A DNA stretch of 64,000 bases. It comes from JACVRW01 sp963734025 (GTDB lineage Bacteria > Actinomycetota > Thermoleophilia > Solirubrobacterales > Thermoleophilaceae). A model generated the notes under the pieces. That model ran no database searches. It was not told where the DNA came from and worked only from the letters and a program-made list of their open reading frames with translations. Of this stretch, positions 1 through 7,241 are shown in pieces; position 1 is the stretch's first letter; every line of letters starts with the position of its first letter. The position numbers and the translations under genes are program-made. Where the stretch lies: positions 124,001-188,000 of the forward strand of contig CAVTFR010000011.1 of assembly GCA_963734025.1 (NCBI GenBank), in the 5' to 3' direction.

Positions 1-164
1 AACCCGATCAGCGCGATTGATCCGGCGACGATCCCGGCCGCGATCGCGACCAGGCCCTCGATTGCCATGTAGCCCAGGCTGGCCCACGAGAGGAGCTTCG
101 CCCGGCGCGTCATACGCAGGTACTCGGCTGAACCGATCGCGACGGTTGCTTGGGCGGTGCTCAC
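1..164 (-). CDS. Cation efflux (CDF-like) transporter, N-terminal fragment
   Basis: The reverse strand reads from a GTG at 164 off the left edge of the window, giving 54 residues. It starts VSTAQATVAIGSAEYLRM, followed by a basic stretch TRRAKLLSW and the first membrane helix (ASLGYMAIEGLVAIAAG and on). This pattern, with an acidic residue inside TM1, is that of the N-terminus of cation diffusion facilitator-type transporters, which export divalent metals such as zinc or cobalt by proton antiport. Only TM1 is visible, so the family call rests on a short segment. An ATG at 166 is followed at once by a stop, which favours the GTG. Confidence 0.55.
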   Translation of the reverse strand, partial: MSTAQATVAIGSAEYLRMTRRAKLLSWASLGYMAIEGLVAIAAGIVAGSIALIG

Positions 165-253
165 ATGCCCCAGGCTACAAACGACCGTCGGGGTCGTCTG
201 TGCGCAGCGCGGAGGAGGCGCATGCCCGCTGGCGGCCCCAGAAAACTGGACCG

Positions 254-757
254 CTACCCGTCGCCCGCTGGCAACCGGGCACCCGGGCAACAACCCTTGC
301 CGCGCCGGATATTCGCCCGGTTAACCACGAATGCCGGTCCGAACGCCAGCGCGAAGCCGCCGAGTACCGCGCCCCAGAACAGCGCGTCGTCTAGACCAGC
401 GTCCATCGCGCCTGGGACAACCAGCACGAAGGCGTTGTCGACCACCTCCATGATCGTGATCGACACGGTGTCCGCCGCCAGAGCGATCGGCACCACAGCA
501 GCCAGCGCAAGTCCCGAGCGCAGCAACGGGAGCGATGTAAGCGTGTAGCCGAACACGAAGGCAAGGCCGATCGCCAGCGCCACCGTGGCGGGGTTGCTGA
601 ATCCCAAGGCGGTGCCGACCGCCATCCCCGCAATCTCACCAGCAGCGCAGCCGACGAGACAGTGAGCCGTCGCGTTCAGGGCGAGTTGGTTCAGCGACTC
701 CGATGGCGCGGCCGGGGCCGCCGCCAGGCCGGGAATGGCAAGCTCGTTCGCGGGCAC
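254..757 (-). CDS. DUF4396 domain-containing membrane protein
   Basis: A 167-residue hydrophobic protein starting at GTG 757. It has about four predicted membrane segments (around residues 35-55, 58-75, 80-100 and 120-140). The central part has the conserved small and acidic residues of the DUF4396 family, including GCAAGEIAGMAVG and the segment SITIMEVVDNAFVLVVPGAMD. The family's function is unknown; members often lie next to heavy-metal or cation transporters, and here a cation efflux gene lies just downstream on the same strand (90 nt gap). A role in metal or redox stress is only a guess. The basic C-terminal tail after the last helix may be partly spurious. Confidence 0.7.
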   Translation of the reverse strand: MPANELAIPGLAAAPAAPSESLNQLALNATAHCLVGCAAGEIAGMAVGTALGFSNPATVALAIGLAFVFGYTLTSLPLLRSGLALAAVVPIALAADTVSITIMEVVDNAFVLVVPGAMDAGLDDALFWGAVLGGFALAFGPAFVVNRANIRRGKGCCPGARLPAGDG

Positions 758-988
758 TCAGTGCCGAATCATGACGGACAGGCGCATCCTGGCCGGCCTC
801 GTGCTCAGCGGATCCCCGGCCTGCGCCGCGCGTTTGCCTCGGCCGTCCTGGGCCAGGCGCGCAGCACGCCCGACCACCAACGCTGGACGCCACCATGCGA
901 GGGGGGTACTGGTGGGAGATGGACGGTCACCACCGGCGATCTGAGCTAGCCCTTGATGGCCGTGGTCTTTCGGCGTGCTTGAACGCGG

Positions 989-1014
989 ACGGGCCCTCCT
1001 GTGGGAGGGCCCGT
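989..1014 (-). terminator. Strong hairpin terminator after the repeat protein gene
   Basis: A perfect 11-bp GC-rich stem (arms 989-999 and 1004-1014) closed by a 4-nt loop (TGTG). It lies 24 nt past the stop codon of the reverse gene ending at 1038. No long T-tract follows, which is usual for this GC-rich group. Confidence 0.7.
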
Positions 1015-1037
1015 TGTGTCCGCGGGCGGGTGTGGGA

Positions 1038-1676
1038 CTAGTCGCCGGAGTAATGGAATCCGTCGTACTGCGACATGACGGGCGCCTTGTCGCCGGAGCC
1101 GGTCGTCACGTCGGCGCTGCCCTCGTTCGGGCCGCCGTCGTAGCGGGGGCTGCCGGTCTGCGGGTTCGCGGACGCCTTGCTGCCACGGAACTGGATGTCG
1201 GCGCTGCCTTCGTTGGGGCCGCCGTCGTAGCGGGGGCTCTGGGTCTGCACTGCGGAGCTGCCGATCGGCGGCGACATCGTCACGTCGGCGCTGCCCTCGT
1301 TGGGGCCGCCGTCGTAGCGGGTCGCGCCGGCCTGGCTCGCGGCCTGTCCAGCCTGCTGGGACTGGCCGGGGAAGGCCTGCGCCTGGTTCGGGCGTGCCTG
1401 GGACGGGGCGGCGCTGCCGGTGCCGAAGGCGGCGGCCAGCTCCTCGGGTGTGAGGGCGCGGATTGCCTCGTCGTACGCGGACCAGCGCTTCTCCAGCGCG
1501 CTCTGCGAGCCGACGGAGCTGGCGCCGGGGTCGGTCTGGTCGTCGTTGGCGACGATCACCACCGCCCCGGCGAGGCCGAGGACGGCGATCAGCGCGGCGA
1601 TCAGCAGCGCACGCAGATGGTTGTAGTGAGAGCGGAGAACCACCGCCGGGTGTTGCTCGGGGACTGCCTTGCCCAT
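1038..1676 (-). CDS. Membrane-anchored protein with three RYDGGPNEGSAD repeats
   Basis: 212 residues from ATG 1676, chosen because AGGAGG lies a few bases upstream and the longer open frame has no coding character. Residues 1-20 are cytoplasmic, 22-43 form one membrane helix, then follows a charged segment (about 45-85) and a Gln/Ala/Pro-rich linker. The extracytoplasmic half has three copies of RYDGGPNEGSAD spaced about 29 residues apart (roughly 118, 147, 176) and ends QYDGFHYSGD, like a decayed fourth copy. No catalytic motif is seen. Repeats of this kind could be ligand-binding or surface-exposed modules. I do not recognise a functional family; the function is unknown. Confidence 0.75.
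   Translation of the reverse strand: MGKAVPEQHPAVVLRSHYNHLRALLIAALIAVLGLAGAVVIVANDDQTDPGASSVGSQSALEKRWSAYDEAIRALTPEELAAAFGTGSAAPSQARPNQAQAFPGQSQQAGQAASQAGATRYDGGPNEGSADVTMSPPIGSSAVQTQSPRYDGGPNEGSADIQFRGSKASANPQTGSPRYDGGPNEGSADVTTGSGDKAPVMSQYDGFHYSGD
1105..1320 (-). repeat. Three tandem 40-bp coding repeats (RYDGGPNEGSAD)
   Basis: Three highly similar copies of about 40 bp lie near 1106-1146, 1194-1234 and 1279-1319, at a period of about 87 bp. They encode the dodecapeptide repeat. The spacer DNA between copies is unrelated, so only the core unit is conserved. Synonymous differences are very few, which suggests recent duplication, gene conversion or strong nucleotide constraint. Confidence 0.8.
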
Positions 1677-2083
1677 GACTTCCTCCTGTCGATTGGTGCC
1701 GGTCGGACGTCGTGAGGGCCATGCTGCGCTGCGCCGGTTGCGGCGCGGTGACAGCACGGCAACAGCGCCCTGAAAGCAGGCCCGTGGGCGCGGGAACGCC
1801 ACCGAGCGAAGGGCCAGAGCGCGGAACCGTTCCCCCCGCCCTCCTAGCCGCATTGAGCGGCCGTAGGTCGCCCCGAGCGGCGCCGACCGGAAGGGCCGCG
1901 GCCCTGTCAGGCTGAGGGCGTGTCTCGCTCCGCCGTGCCGAGGAGCCAGCGGAGAGCCGCTCGGCCTTCGGGCCGCGGGCAGAGGCGCGGGCAAATCGTT
2001 GCCCTCAGGGCGAATCCATGCGGGCCGCTATGGGCTAAAAACCGCAGTGCAAAGCCGGATCGGGCGCCCCCATCAGGACCCGG
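1677..2083. other. Gene-free interval upstream of the repeat protein
   Basis: About 400 bp with no convincing reading frame. It holds the ribosome binding site (AGGAGG, reverse strand, just upstream of 1676) and presumably the promoter of the repeat protein gene. I see no tRNA fold or clear riboswitch. Confidence 0.4.
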
Positions 2084-2305
2084 CTAGAAGCCGACCTTCT
2101 GCTCCTCGGTATCGAGCCGCACGTAGACGACCTGGGCCAGATCGATCGCGACCTGCGAGTCGACGGTCTCGAGCTCGTGCCAGCGGTCGGCGCTCGAATC
2201 CTCGAGCGCCTTGCGCAGGCCGTCCCAGGCCTCCTGCATCACGCGGCACGGCAGCACCTGGCCGCCCTTGAAGCCGATGTCGATATGTCGTGCTGGTTCA
2301 GCCAT
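2084..2305 (-). CDS. Small conserved hypothetical protein
   Basis: 73 residues from ATG 2305, starting one base after the stop of the epimerase gene (TGA 2308-2306, then ATG), so the two are translationally coupled. The sequence is soluble and acidic, with HIDIGFKGGQVLPCRV near the start and a C-terminal strand pattern AIDLAQVVYVRLD that looks like a small beta-rich domain. No catalytic motif is visible and I do not recognise the family. The tight coupling suggests a function linked to the epimerase or its pathway. Confidence 0.65.
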   Translation of the reverse strand: MAEPARHIDIGFKGGQVLPCRVMQEAWDGLRKALEDSSADRWHELETVDSQVAIDLAQVVYVRLDTEEQKVGF

Positions 2306-2716
2306 TCAGTGGGCCTCCGCGGCCTCGACCAGCTCCGTCAGCACGCCGCCGGTCGACTTCGGGTGCAGGAACGCCACGCGGCTCGACCGGATCCCCGGCC
2401 GCGGCTCTTCGTCGATCAGCCGCAGCCCGGCGGAGCGGACGTACTCGAGCGCCCGCTCGATGTCGTCGGTCGCGTAGGCGACGTGGTGAAGGCCGGGGCC
2501 GCTCCGTGCAAGGAAGCGGCCCACGGCAGTGTCCGGGCCGAGCGGCCGCAGCAGCTCCACGTGGTTCTCGCCGACGCCCACCAGGATCGCCTCGACCCCC
2601 TGGGCCTCGACCGTCTCGCGGTGCTGCAGCTCCATGCCGAGCCGGTCGCGGTAGAGCGCGACGGCCTCGTCGAGGTCCTCGACCGCGACTCCGATGTGGT
2701 CAATACGCCCGAACAC
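2306..2716 (-). CDS. mce: Methylmalonyl-CoA epimerase
   Basis: 136 residues from GTG 2716. This is a single vicinal-oxygen-chelate (VOC) domain protein made of two beta-alpha-beta-beta-beta modules. Metal-ligand positions are visible: His in DHIGVAV (about residue 6), His in LHHVAYAT (about 78) and Glu in VLTELVE near the C-terminus. The enzyme interconverts (2R)- and (2S)-methylmalonyl-CoA, linking propionyl-CoA carboxylation to the mutase. The ending SRVAFLHPKSTGGVLTELVE is characteristic of this family. A TAGCCT -10 box at 2730-2725 lies 8 nt before the GTG, which fits leaderless transcription and supports this start. Confidence 0.88.
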   Translation of the reverse strand: MFGRIDHIGVAVEDLDEAVALYRDRLGMELQHRETVEAQGVEAILVGVGENHVELLRPLGPDTAVGRFLARSGPGLHHVAYATDDIERALEYVRSAGLRLIDEEPRPGIRSSRVAFLHPKSTGGVLTELVEAAEAH

Positions 2717-2724
2717 GGCCGATG

Positions 2725-2734
2725 AGGCTACAAC
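2725..2734. promoter_or_regulatory. Overlapping divergent -10 boxes (mce / cupin)
   Basis: AGGCTACAAC reads as TAGCCT on the reverse strand and TACAAC on the forward strand, the two boxes sharing one TA step. They lie 8 nt and 6 nt before the mce GTG (2716) and the cupin ATG (2741). The whole divergent spacer is 24 bp, so both transcripts would be leaderless. Confidence 0.5.
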
Positions 2735-2740
2735 CCGTGC

Positions 2741-3217
2741 ATGGTCAACATCGAGGATCCGCAGTACGACGAGCCCCGTGACGGCGAGGGCTTCACCTGC
2801 AGGCGCGCACGGATCAGCCGCCAGGCCGGCGCCGAGCGCATCGGCGTCAGCCTCTGGGAGGTCCCGCCCGGCCAGGCAGCCTACCCCTACCACGCGCACC
2901 TCACCGAAGAGGAGCTCGTGATCGTGCTCGAGGGAAGACCGAGCCTGCGAACGCCGGCCGGCTGGCGCGAGCTCGAGCAGGGGGAGGTGGTGTCGTTCCT
3001 GCGCGGCGAGGGCGGCGCTCACCAGATCGTCAACCGCAGCGATGCCCCGATCCGCTTCCTCGCCGTCTCGACGAACGGCGACCCGGACATCGTGCTGCAG
3101 CTCGACTCCGGAAAGGTCGGCGCCTTCGAGCGGCAGCCGGCCGGCGGCGGGCTGCGCGTGTGGTTCCGGCGCGAGGACGAGGTCGGCTATTACGACGGCG
3201 AGTCGGTGCCGGCCTGA
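2741..3217 (+). CDS. Cupin domain-containing protein
   Basis: 158 residues. Residues 45-120 form a single cupin barrel: motif 1 is in PYHAHLTEEELVIVLEGRPSLRTP (His-x-His and Glu metal-ligand positions) and motif 2 in GGAHQIVNRSDAPIRFLAVS (His). The rest is a C-terminal extension with FERQPAGGG and DEVGYYDGE. Cupins of this type bind a metal and act as sugar isomerases, dioxygenases or ligand-binding proteins; the substrate cannot be told here. It is divergent from mce. Its 3' end overlaps the 3' end of the convergent lipid kinase gene by 28 bp. Confidence 0.75.
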   Translation: MVNIEDPQYDEPRDGEGFTCRRARISRQAGAERIGVSLWEVPPGQAAYPYHAHLTEEELVIVLEGRPSLRTPAGWRELEQGEVVSFLRGEGGAHQIVNRSDAPIRFLAVSTNGDPDIVLQLDSGKVGAFERQPAGGGLRVWFRREDEVGYYDGESVPA

Positions 3218-4077
3218 TCCGGCACGACCAGCTGGAAGGCGCGCGCGTCCGTGTGCATCGAGATGCGCGGGCCGGCGGCAACCAACTCGCCGTCCACGTT
3301 CAGGGTCGCCGGCCGCTCCAGCACGAGCTCGAGCTTCGCCGCCCGGGCGTGCCACACGCCTGTCTGGGCCGTGAGCCGCCCGGCGCGCAGTCCGTACGCG
3401 TAGCGGACCAGTCGCAGCCGCGAGCCGGCCTCGAGGACGGCCACGTCCAGCAGGCCGTCGCGCGCACTGGCGCCGTCGAGCTCCGCTCCCGCGCCGAATG
3501 ACCCCGTGCCGGCAACCGTCACCTGCCAGGCCTTCCCCTTGAACAGCCGCGCGCCGCCGGCGGTGACCGCGCAGCCGATCGGGCGCCCCGTGAGCCCTGA
3601 CCAGAGCGCTCCCGCGAAGTAGGCGAGCGGGCCGAGCAGGCCCTTCAGCCCGGAGGCCGCCTCGCCCGCGAGCGACGCGAGGCCCGCGCTGGCGGCATTT
3701 AGAAAAGGCCGCCGATCCATCCAGGCCAAGTCGAGAGCGCGCAGCGCCGTGCCAAGCGCCGCGAGGCGCGCAGCGGAGTGAAGGCCTGTCGGCAGGCCCT
3801 GGCCGCGGGCGAAGTCGTTGGCGGTACCGACCGGGATCACGGCGAGCGGCACGCCCGCCCGCGCCGCGGCCGCAGCAGCGCGCGCGATGGCGCCGTCGCC
3901 GCTTGCCACCGCAATCCGGTCCGCTCCCGACGTGGCCGCGATGGCAGCGTCGTCGGCGCCGAGGAGGCTCACCGCGACCCCGTGCTCGCGCAGCAAGCCG
4001 GCGATCATCTCGGGATCGGCGCCCCCGCCCGAACCCGGGTTGGCGATCAGGGCTATCGACGCGGGGACGACTCGCAC
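3190..4077 (-). CDS. Diacylglycerol kinase family lipid kinase
   Basis: 295 residues from GTG 4077. The N-terminal nucleotide-binding domain has the NPGSGG-type loop (residues 13-18) and the signature GTANDFARG (about 80-90). The C-terminal beta-sandwich has FGAGAELDGASARDGLLDV and the conserved NVDGELV strand. Family members phosphorylate diacylglycerol, sphingoid bases or related lipids at the membrane. The usual GGDGT nucleotide-binding motif is replaced here by SGDGAIA (about residues 59-65), so activity or nucleotide preference may differ. A TAAGAC box lies 6 nt before the start, inside the end of the upstream protease gene. Confidence 0.82.
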   Translation of the reverse strand: MRVVPASIALIANPGSGGGADPEMIAGLLREHGVAVSLLGADDAAIAATSGADRIAVASGDGAIARAAAAAARAGVPLAVIPVGTANDFARGQGLPTGLHSAARLAALGTALRALDLAWMDRRPFLNAASAGLASLAGEAASGLKGLLGPLAYFAGALWSGLTGRPIGCAVTAGGARLFKGKAWQVTVAGTGSFGAGAELDGASARDGLLDVAVLEAGSRLRLVRYAYGLRAGRLTAQTGVWHARAAKLELVLERPATLNVDGELVAAGPRISMHTDARAFQLVVPDQAGTDSPS

Positions 4078-4086
4078 ACAGGCGTC

Positions 4087-5979
4087 TTACCCGTCCTGCG
4101 ACGCGGAGTCCAGCCGCTCTGAAGCCGCGACGCGCGCGGCGCCCGGCTCGCGGCGCGGCTTGGCAGGCCCACCGTTGGTCTCGCCGCGGTACGCGCCGAC
4201 GAGCCGCTCGATGTCCTCGCGCTCGAGCACCTCGTTCTCGAGCAGCGTGAACGCGAAGGCCTCCAGAAGGGTGCGGTTCTCGGCGACCAGCTTCAGTGCG
4301 CGCCTGTGGGCGAGGTCGGTCAGGTACTGCTGTTCCTCGTCGATCATGCGGCGCGTGTGGTCGGACATCGAGTAGTCGTCCGAGGGCAGCTGCTTCGACT
4401 TGAGCTCTGTCCCCATGCCGTACTGGGTGATCATCCCGCGGCTGATCTCGTGCACCTTGCGCAGGTCGTCCGAGGCGCCGGTCGTGATCTGGCCGAAGAC
4501 GATGTGCTCGGTCACGCGCCCGCCGAGCAGCACGACCAGGTAGTCGAGCAGCTCGTCCTTCGTCTTCAGGTACCGGTCCTCTTCGGGGAGGTTGAGCGTG
4601 TACCCGAGCGCCCGCCCGCGCGGGATGATCGAGATGCGGTGGACCTTCTCCACCGAGGGCAGCAGCTCCGAGCAGAGCGCGTGGCCGGCCTCGTGGTAGG
4701 CCACGACGCGCTTCTCGTGCTCGGTGATCACGCGCCGCGACTGCATGCCCGCGATCACGCGCTCGAGCGCGGACTGGAAATCCTTGGTCCGGATCGTCTC
4801 GCGGTGGTCGCGACCGGCGAAGATCGCAGCCTCGTTGCAGATGTTGGCGAGGTCGGCGCCGGTGAGGTTGCTCGTCTGGCGCGCGATCAGCTCGAGGTCG
4901 ACGCCCGGCTCGAGCGGCTTGTTGCGCGTGTGGACGTCGAGGATAGCGCGGCGACCCTTCAGGTCCGGTGCGGCAACGAGGATCTGGCGGTCGAAGCGGC
5001 CGGGGCGAAGCAGGGCCGGGTCGAGCTTCTCGAGCAGGTTGGAGGCGGCGATCACGACGACGTTCTCGGCGGAGCCGAAGCCGTCGAGCTCGACGAGCAG
5101 CTGGTTCAGCGTCTGGTCCTTCTCGCCCGAGATGTCCTTGCCGCGGGTGGCGCCGACCGCGTCGAGCTCGTCGATGAAGACGATCGCGGGCGCCTCCTTG
5201 CGCGCTTGGCGGAAGAGCCGCCGGATGCGCGCGGCGCCGAGGCCGGCGAACATCTCGACGAACGAGGACGCCGACTGGGCGAAGAACCTGGCCTCGGCCT
5301 CGTTGGCGGCGGCCTTGGCGAGCAGCGTCTTGCCCGTGCCCGGCGGACCGTGCAGCAGGATGCCCTTCGGCACCTTGGCGCCTAGCTTGCGGAAGCGCTT
5401 GGGGTCACGCAGGAACTCGACCACCTCGCGCAGCTCGTCCTTGGCCTCGTCGGCGCCGGCGACGTCCTGCCAGTGCACAGAGCTCGACGAGCTCGGCTTG
5501 ATCTCCTGCGGCTTCGTGCGCGGCAGATAGCGCAGCGTCATCACGAGCACGACGGCGATCAGGCCCATGAAGATGATCGGCAGCCAGATGACGGCCCAGT
5601 CCTCGATCTCGTCCCACGTCGAGCTGCCGGCAGCCGCCGCCTCGGCGTCCTGAGGCTGGATCCGGAAGCCCTCCGTGCCGTCGGCGCTCTCGAAGGTTCC
5701 GCTCTGGGCGTCGACGCTCCAGCCCTCCGGGAGATCCCCGCCGGGCGCGCGCAGGATCGCCTCGAACTCCTCGACGGCCTCCGCGCAGCTCATCTGCGAG
5801 CTGTCCAGAAGCGTCAGCCGCTGCTGGCCGGGCTCGATGCTCAGGCTGCCGACCTGCTGGGCGCGGTCGACGGTCACCGGGGCGGTGCAGGCGGCGGCGC
5901 CGCCGTCGGCGCCGGCCGAGGCCGCGGGTAGGCAAAGGGCCACGAAGCAGAGCAGCGTCAGGCGGAGGGTGGACCTCAT
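4087..5979 (-). CDS. ftsH: FtsH-type ATP-dependent zinc metalloprotease with N-terminal signal sequence
   Basis: 630 residues. Residues 1-24 look like a Sec signal or first membrane anchor; 25-128 form an extracytoplasmic domain with two cysteines (C31, C65); a membrane helix spans about 129-150. The AAA+ domain has Walker A GPPGTGKT (211-218), Walker B FIDELDAVG (about 268-276) and an arginine-finger region at LRPGRFDRQ. The zinc protease motif HEAGH is at 429-433. FtsH extracts and degrades membrane and soluble proteins. The extracytoplasmic domain does not look like the usual FtsH N-terminal domain, and this is probably an accessory paralogue. The stop codon overlaps the -10 box of the lipid kinase gene. 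Confidence 0.9.
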   Translation of the reverse strand: MRSTLRLTLLCFVALCLPAASAGADGGAAACTAPVTVDRAQQVGSLSIEPGQQRLTLLDSSQMSCAEAVEEFEAILRAPGGDLPEGWSVDAQSGTFESADGTEGFRIQPQDAEAAAAGSSTWDEIEDWAVIWLPIIFMGLIAVVLVMTLRYLPRTKPQEIKPSSSSSVHWQDVAGADEAKDELREVVEFLRDPKRFRKLGAKVPKGILLHGPPGTGKTLLAKAAANEAEARFFAQSASSFVEMFAGLGAARIRRLFRQARKEAPAIVFIDELDAVGATRGKDISGEKDQTLNQLLVELDGFGSAENVVVIAASNLLEKLDPALLRPGRFDRQILVAAPDLKGRRAILDVHTRNKPLEPGVDLELIARQTSNLTGADLANICNEAAIFAGRDHRETIRTKDFQSALERVIAGMQSRRVITEHEKRVVAYHEAGHALCSELLPSVEKVHRISIIPRGRALGYTLNLPEEDRYLKTKDELLDYLVVLLGGRVTEHIVFGQITTGASDDLRKVHEISRGMITQYGMGTELKSKQLPSDDYSMSDHTRRMIDEEQQYLTDLAHRRALKLVAENRTLLEAFAFTLLENEVLEREDIERLVGAYRGETNGGPAKPRREPGAARVAASERLDSASQDG

Positions 5980-6022
5980 CCAGTTGTCTCATCGGCCGCG
6001 AGGGCCGATTTCATGAGCGCCG

Positions 6023-6862
6023 CTAGGCTGCCGCCTGCTCCACGCGCAGGATCTCGTCCAACGCCGCGGCGCCCACCTCGAGCTGCTCGTCGGTCGGCTC
6101 GCGTGTGCCCACCGCTCGCTGGATCTCGTGGCCGGGGCGGCGCAGGAGACGCGTGAGCCGTGACTCGGGGTTGCGCTCGCCCCAGGCGAACACCTCCACG
6201 GCCACGGCCGCGCTGCCGAGTCCGACGGCCACCTCGGCCGCCGGGCCGCGCAGGCCGGCGCGCCTCACCGCGACGTTGCCGAGGGCGGCGGCGGCGAGCA
6301 TCGGGGTGACCAGGTGGGAGCCACAGCGGTCGTGCTCCTTGCGAGCATCCGCCGGGGCCTCGTCGTCCTCGTAGGCCGCAATCGACTTGTGCTCGACGCC
6401 GTGGTAGGCGGCGAGCTCGCCGCTGCGCAGCGCGAGCAGCGCCGGCGCGAGGCTGATGAGCGCGACGGCGGCCTCACGCCCGGCGGTTGCGCCACGGCTC
6501 GTCGCGCCGGTCGCGGCCCGCCGGCGCGCGCCGGCGCTCCGGATCGCCTGTCCGCCGAGCGCCGCGGCCCCCATCGCACCGAGCGTGCGCGCGTCCTGCA
6601 TCGGCAGGCGCGCCTCCGGCAGCGCCCGCTTGACGAGCGGTATGACGGCCATCGCCTCGGCGAGCTTCAGCACGCCGCGCACGCCCGGGACGCCATCGGC
6701 CGACTTGCCGCCGAGGTCCGGCTTGCGCCCGGACGCCACCTTGATCTCGCCGTCGTCGGCGCGCACGGCGGCGGCCCAGTGCGTCGGGCCGTGCACGAGC
6801 AGGCCGTTGCGGAGCGCCATGCCGCCAAGGCGCAGCTTCTCCTCGGGGACGGGCGCGGTCAT
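6023..6862 (-). CDS. DUF1385 domain-containing protein
   Basis: 279 residues. The family core is clear: GGMALRNGLLVHGPTHWAAAVR near the N-terminus, then AAYHGVEHKSIAAYE (about 180) and HDRCGSHLVTPML with conserved His and Cys that suggest a metal site. Hydrophobic segments around 155-170 and 200-230 fit membrane association. DUF1385 proteins are predicted metal-dependent enzymes often found near prfA/hemK or peptidase genes; their reaction is unknown. The start ATG overlaps (ATGA) the stop of a truncated M20 peptidase remnant, suggesting it was once the second gene of a peptidase operon. Confidence 0.82.
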   Translation of the reverse strand: MTAPVPEEKLRLGGMALRNGLLVHGPTHWAAAVRADDGEIKVASGRKPDLGGKSADGVPGVRGVLKLAEAMAVIPLVKRALPEARLPMQDARTLGAMGAAALGGQAIRSAGARRRAATGATSRGATAGREAAVALISLAPALLALRSGELAAYHGVEHKSIAAYEDDEAPADARKEHDRCGSHLVTPMLAAAALGNVAVRRAGLRGPAAEVAVGLGSAAVAVEVFAWGERNPESRLTRLLRRPGHEIQRAVGTREPTDEQLEVGAAALDEILRVEQAAA

Positions 6863-6951
6863 CGGAGCATCTCCAGCATGAGATCAGAGTAGAAGGCGGC
6901 GGCAAGACCGAGGGCGGCGACCGGCATGCGCTCGTCCTTCCCGTGCATCAA
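6859..6951 (-). pseudogene. C-terminal remnant of an M20 peptidase gene
   Basis: The last 29 codons before the stop at 6859 read MHGKDERMPVAALGLAAAFY and on to the end, matching the C-terminus of the intact M20 peptidase at 7242-8549 in 24 of 29 positions. Nothing upstream continues the homology, so this is the stub of a former paralogous copy. Its TGA overlaps the ATG of the DUF1385 gene. Confidence 0.8.
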
Positions 6952-7001
6952 CGATGGGGTGGCAGGAGGTTGCGACGAGAGCGATTGGGTACCGGGCCTA
7001 C

Positions 7002-7118
7002 ATGGAAACCCCAGAGACAGAGCCACAGGCACCGCCGGACGAGAAGCCGCCGCCGGAGGTGCCCGATCAGCCGGGCACGTCACCGGGCGAACCGGGCGAA
7101 CCGGCGGAACCGAGCTAG
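7002..7118 (+). CDS. Possible 38-residue Pro/Glu-rich small protein
   Basis: A short frame, METPETEPQAPPDEKPPPEV followed by more Pro, Gly and Glu, with about one third proline and no hydrophobic core. It is followed directly by a good hairpin terminator (7131-7152), and a weak -10-like TACCGG lies 6 nt before the ATG. These two signs are the only support beyond the open frame. It lies between the M20 stub and the intact M20 gene, on the opposite strand. If made, it would be disordered. The function is unknown. Confidence 0.35.
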   Translation: METPETEPQAPPDEKPPPEVPDQPGTSPGEPGEPAEPS

Positions 7119-7130
7119 CCGGTCGAGTGG

Positions 7131-7152
7131 GAGCCGTCCCCTGGGGCGGCTC
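7131..7152 (+). terminator. Hairpin terminator after the small Pro-rich ORF
   Basis: A 9-bp stem (7131-7139 with 7144-7152, one G-T pair) with a 4-nt loop, followed by TCGCTGTT. It lies 12 nt downstream of the small ORF stop at 7118. Confidence 0.55.
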
Positions 7153-7241
7153 TCGCTGTTCAGGGGGTCCGTGCGCTGGCCACTCGGCGAAGCCCAACGG
7201 CCAGAGCTCGCCCCTCGGTCGCGCGACCTATTACGCTGGTT

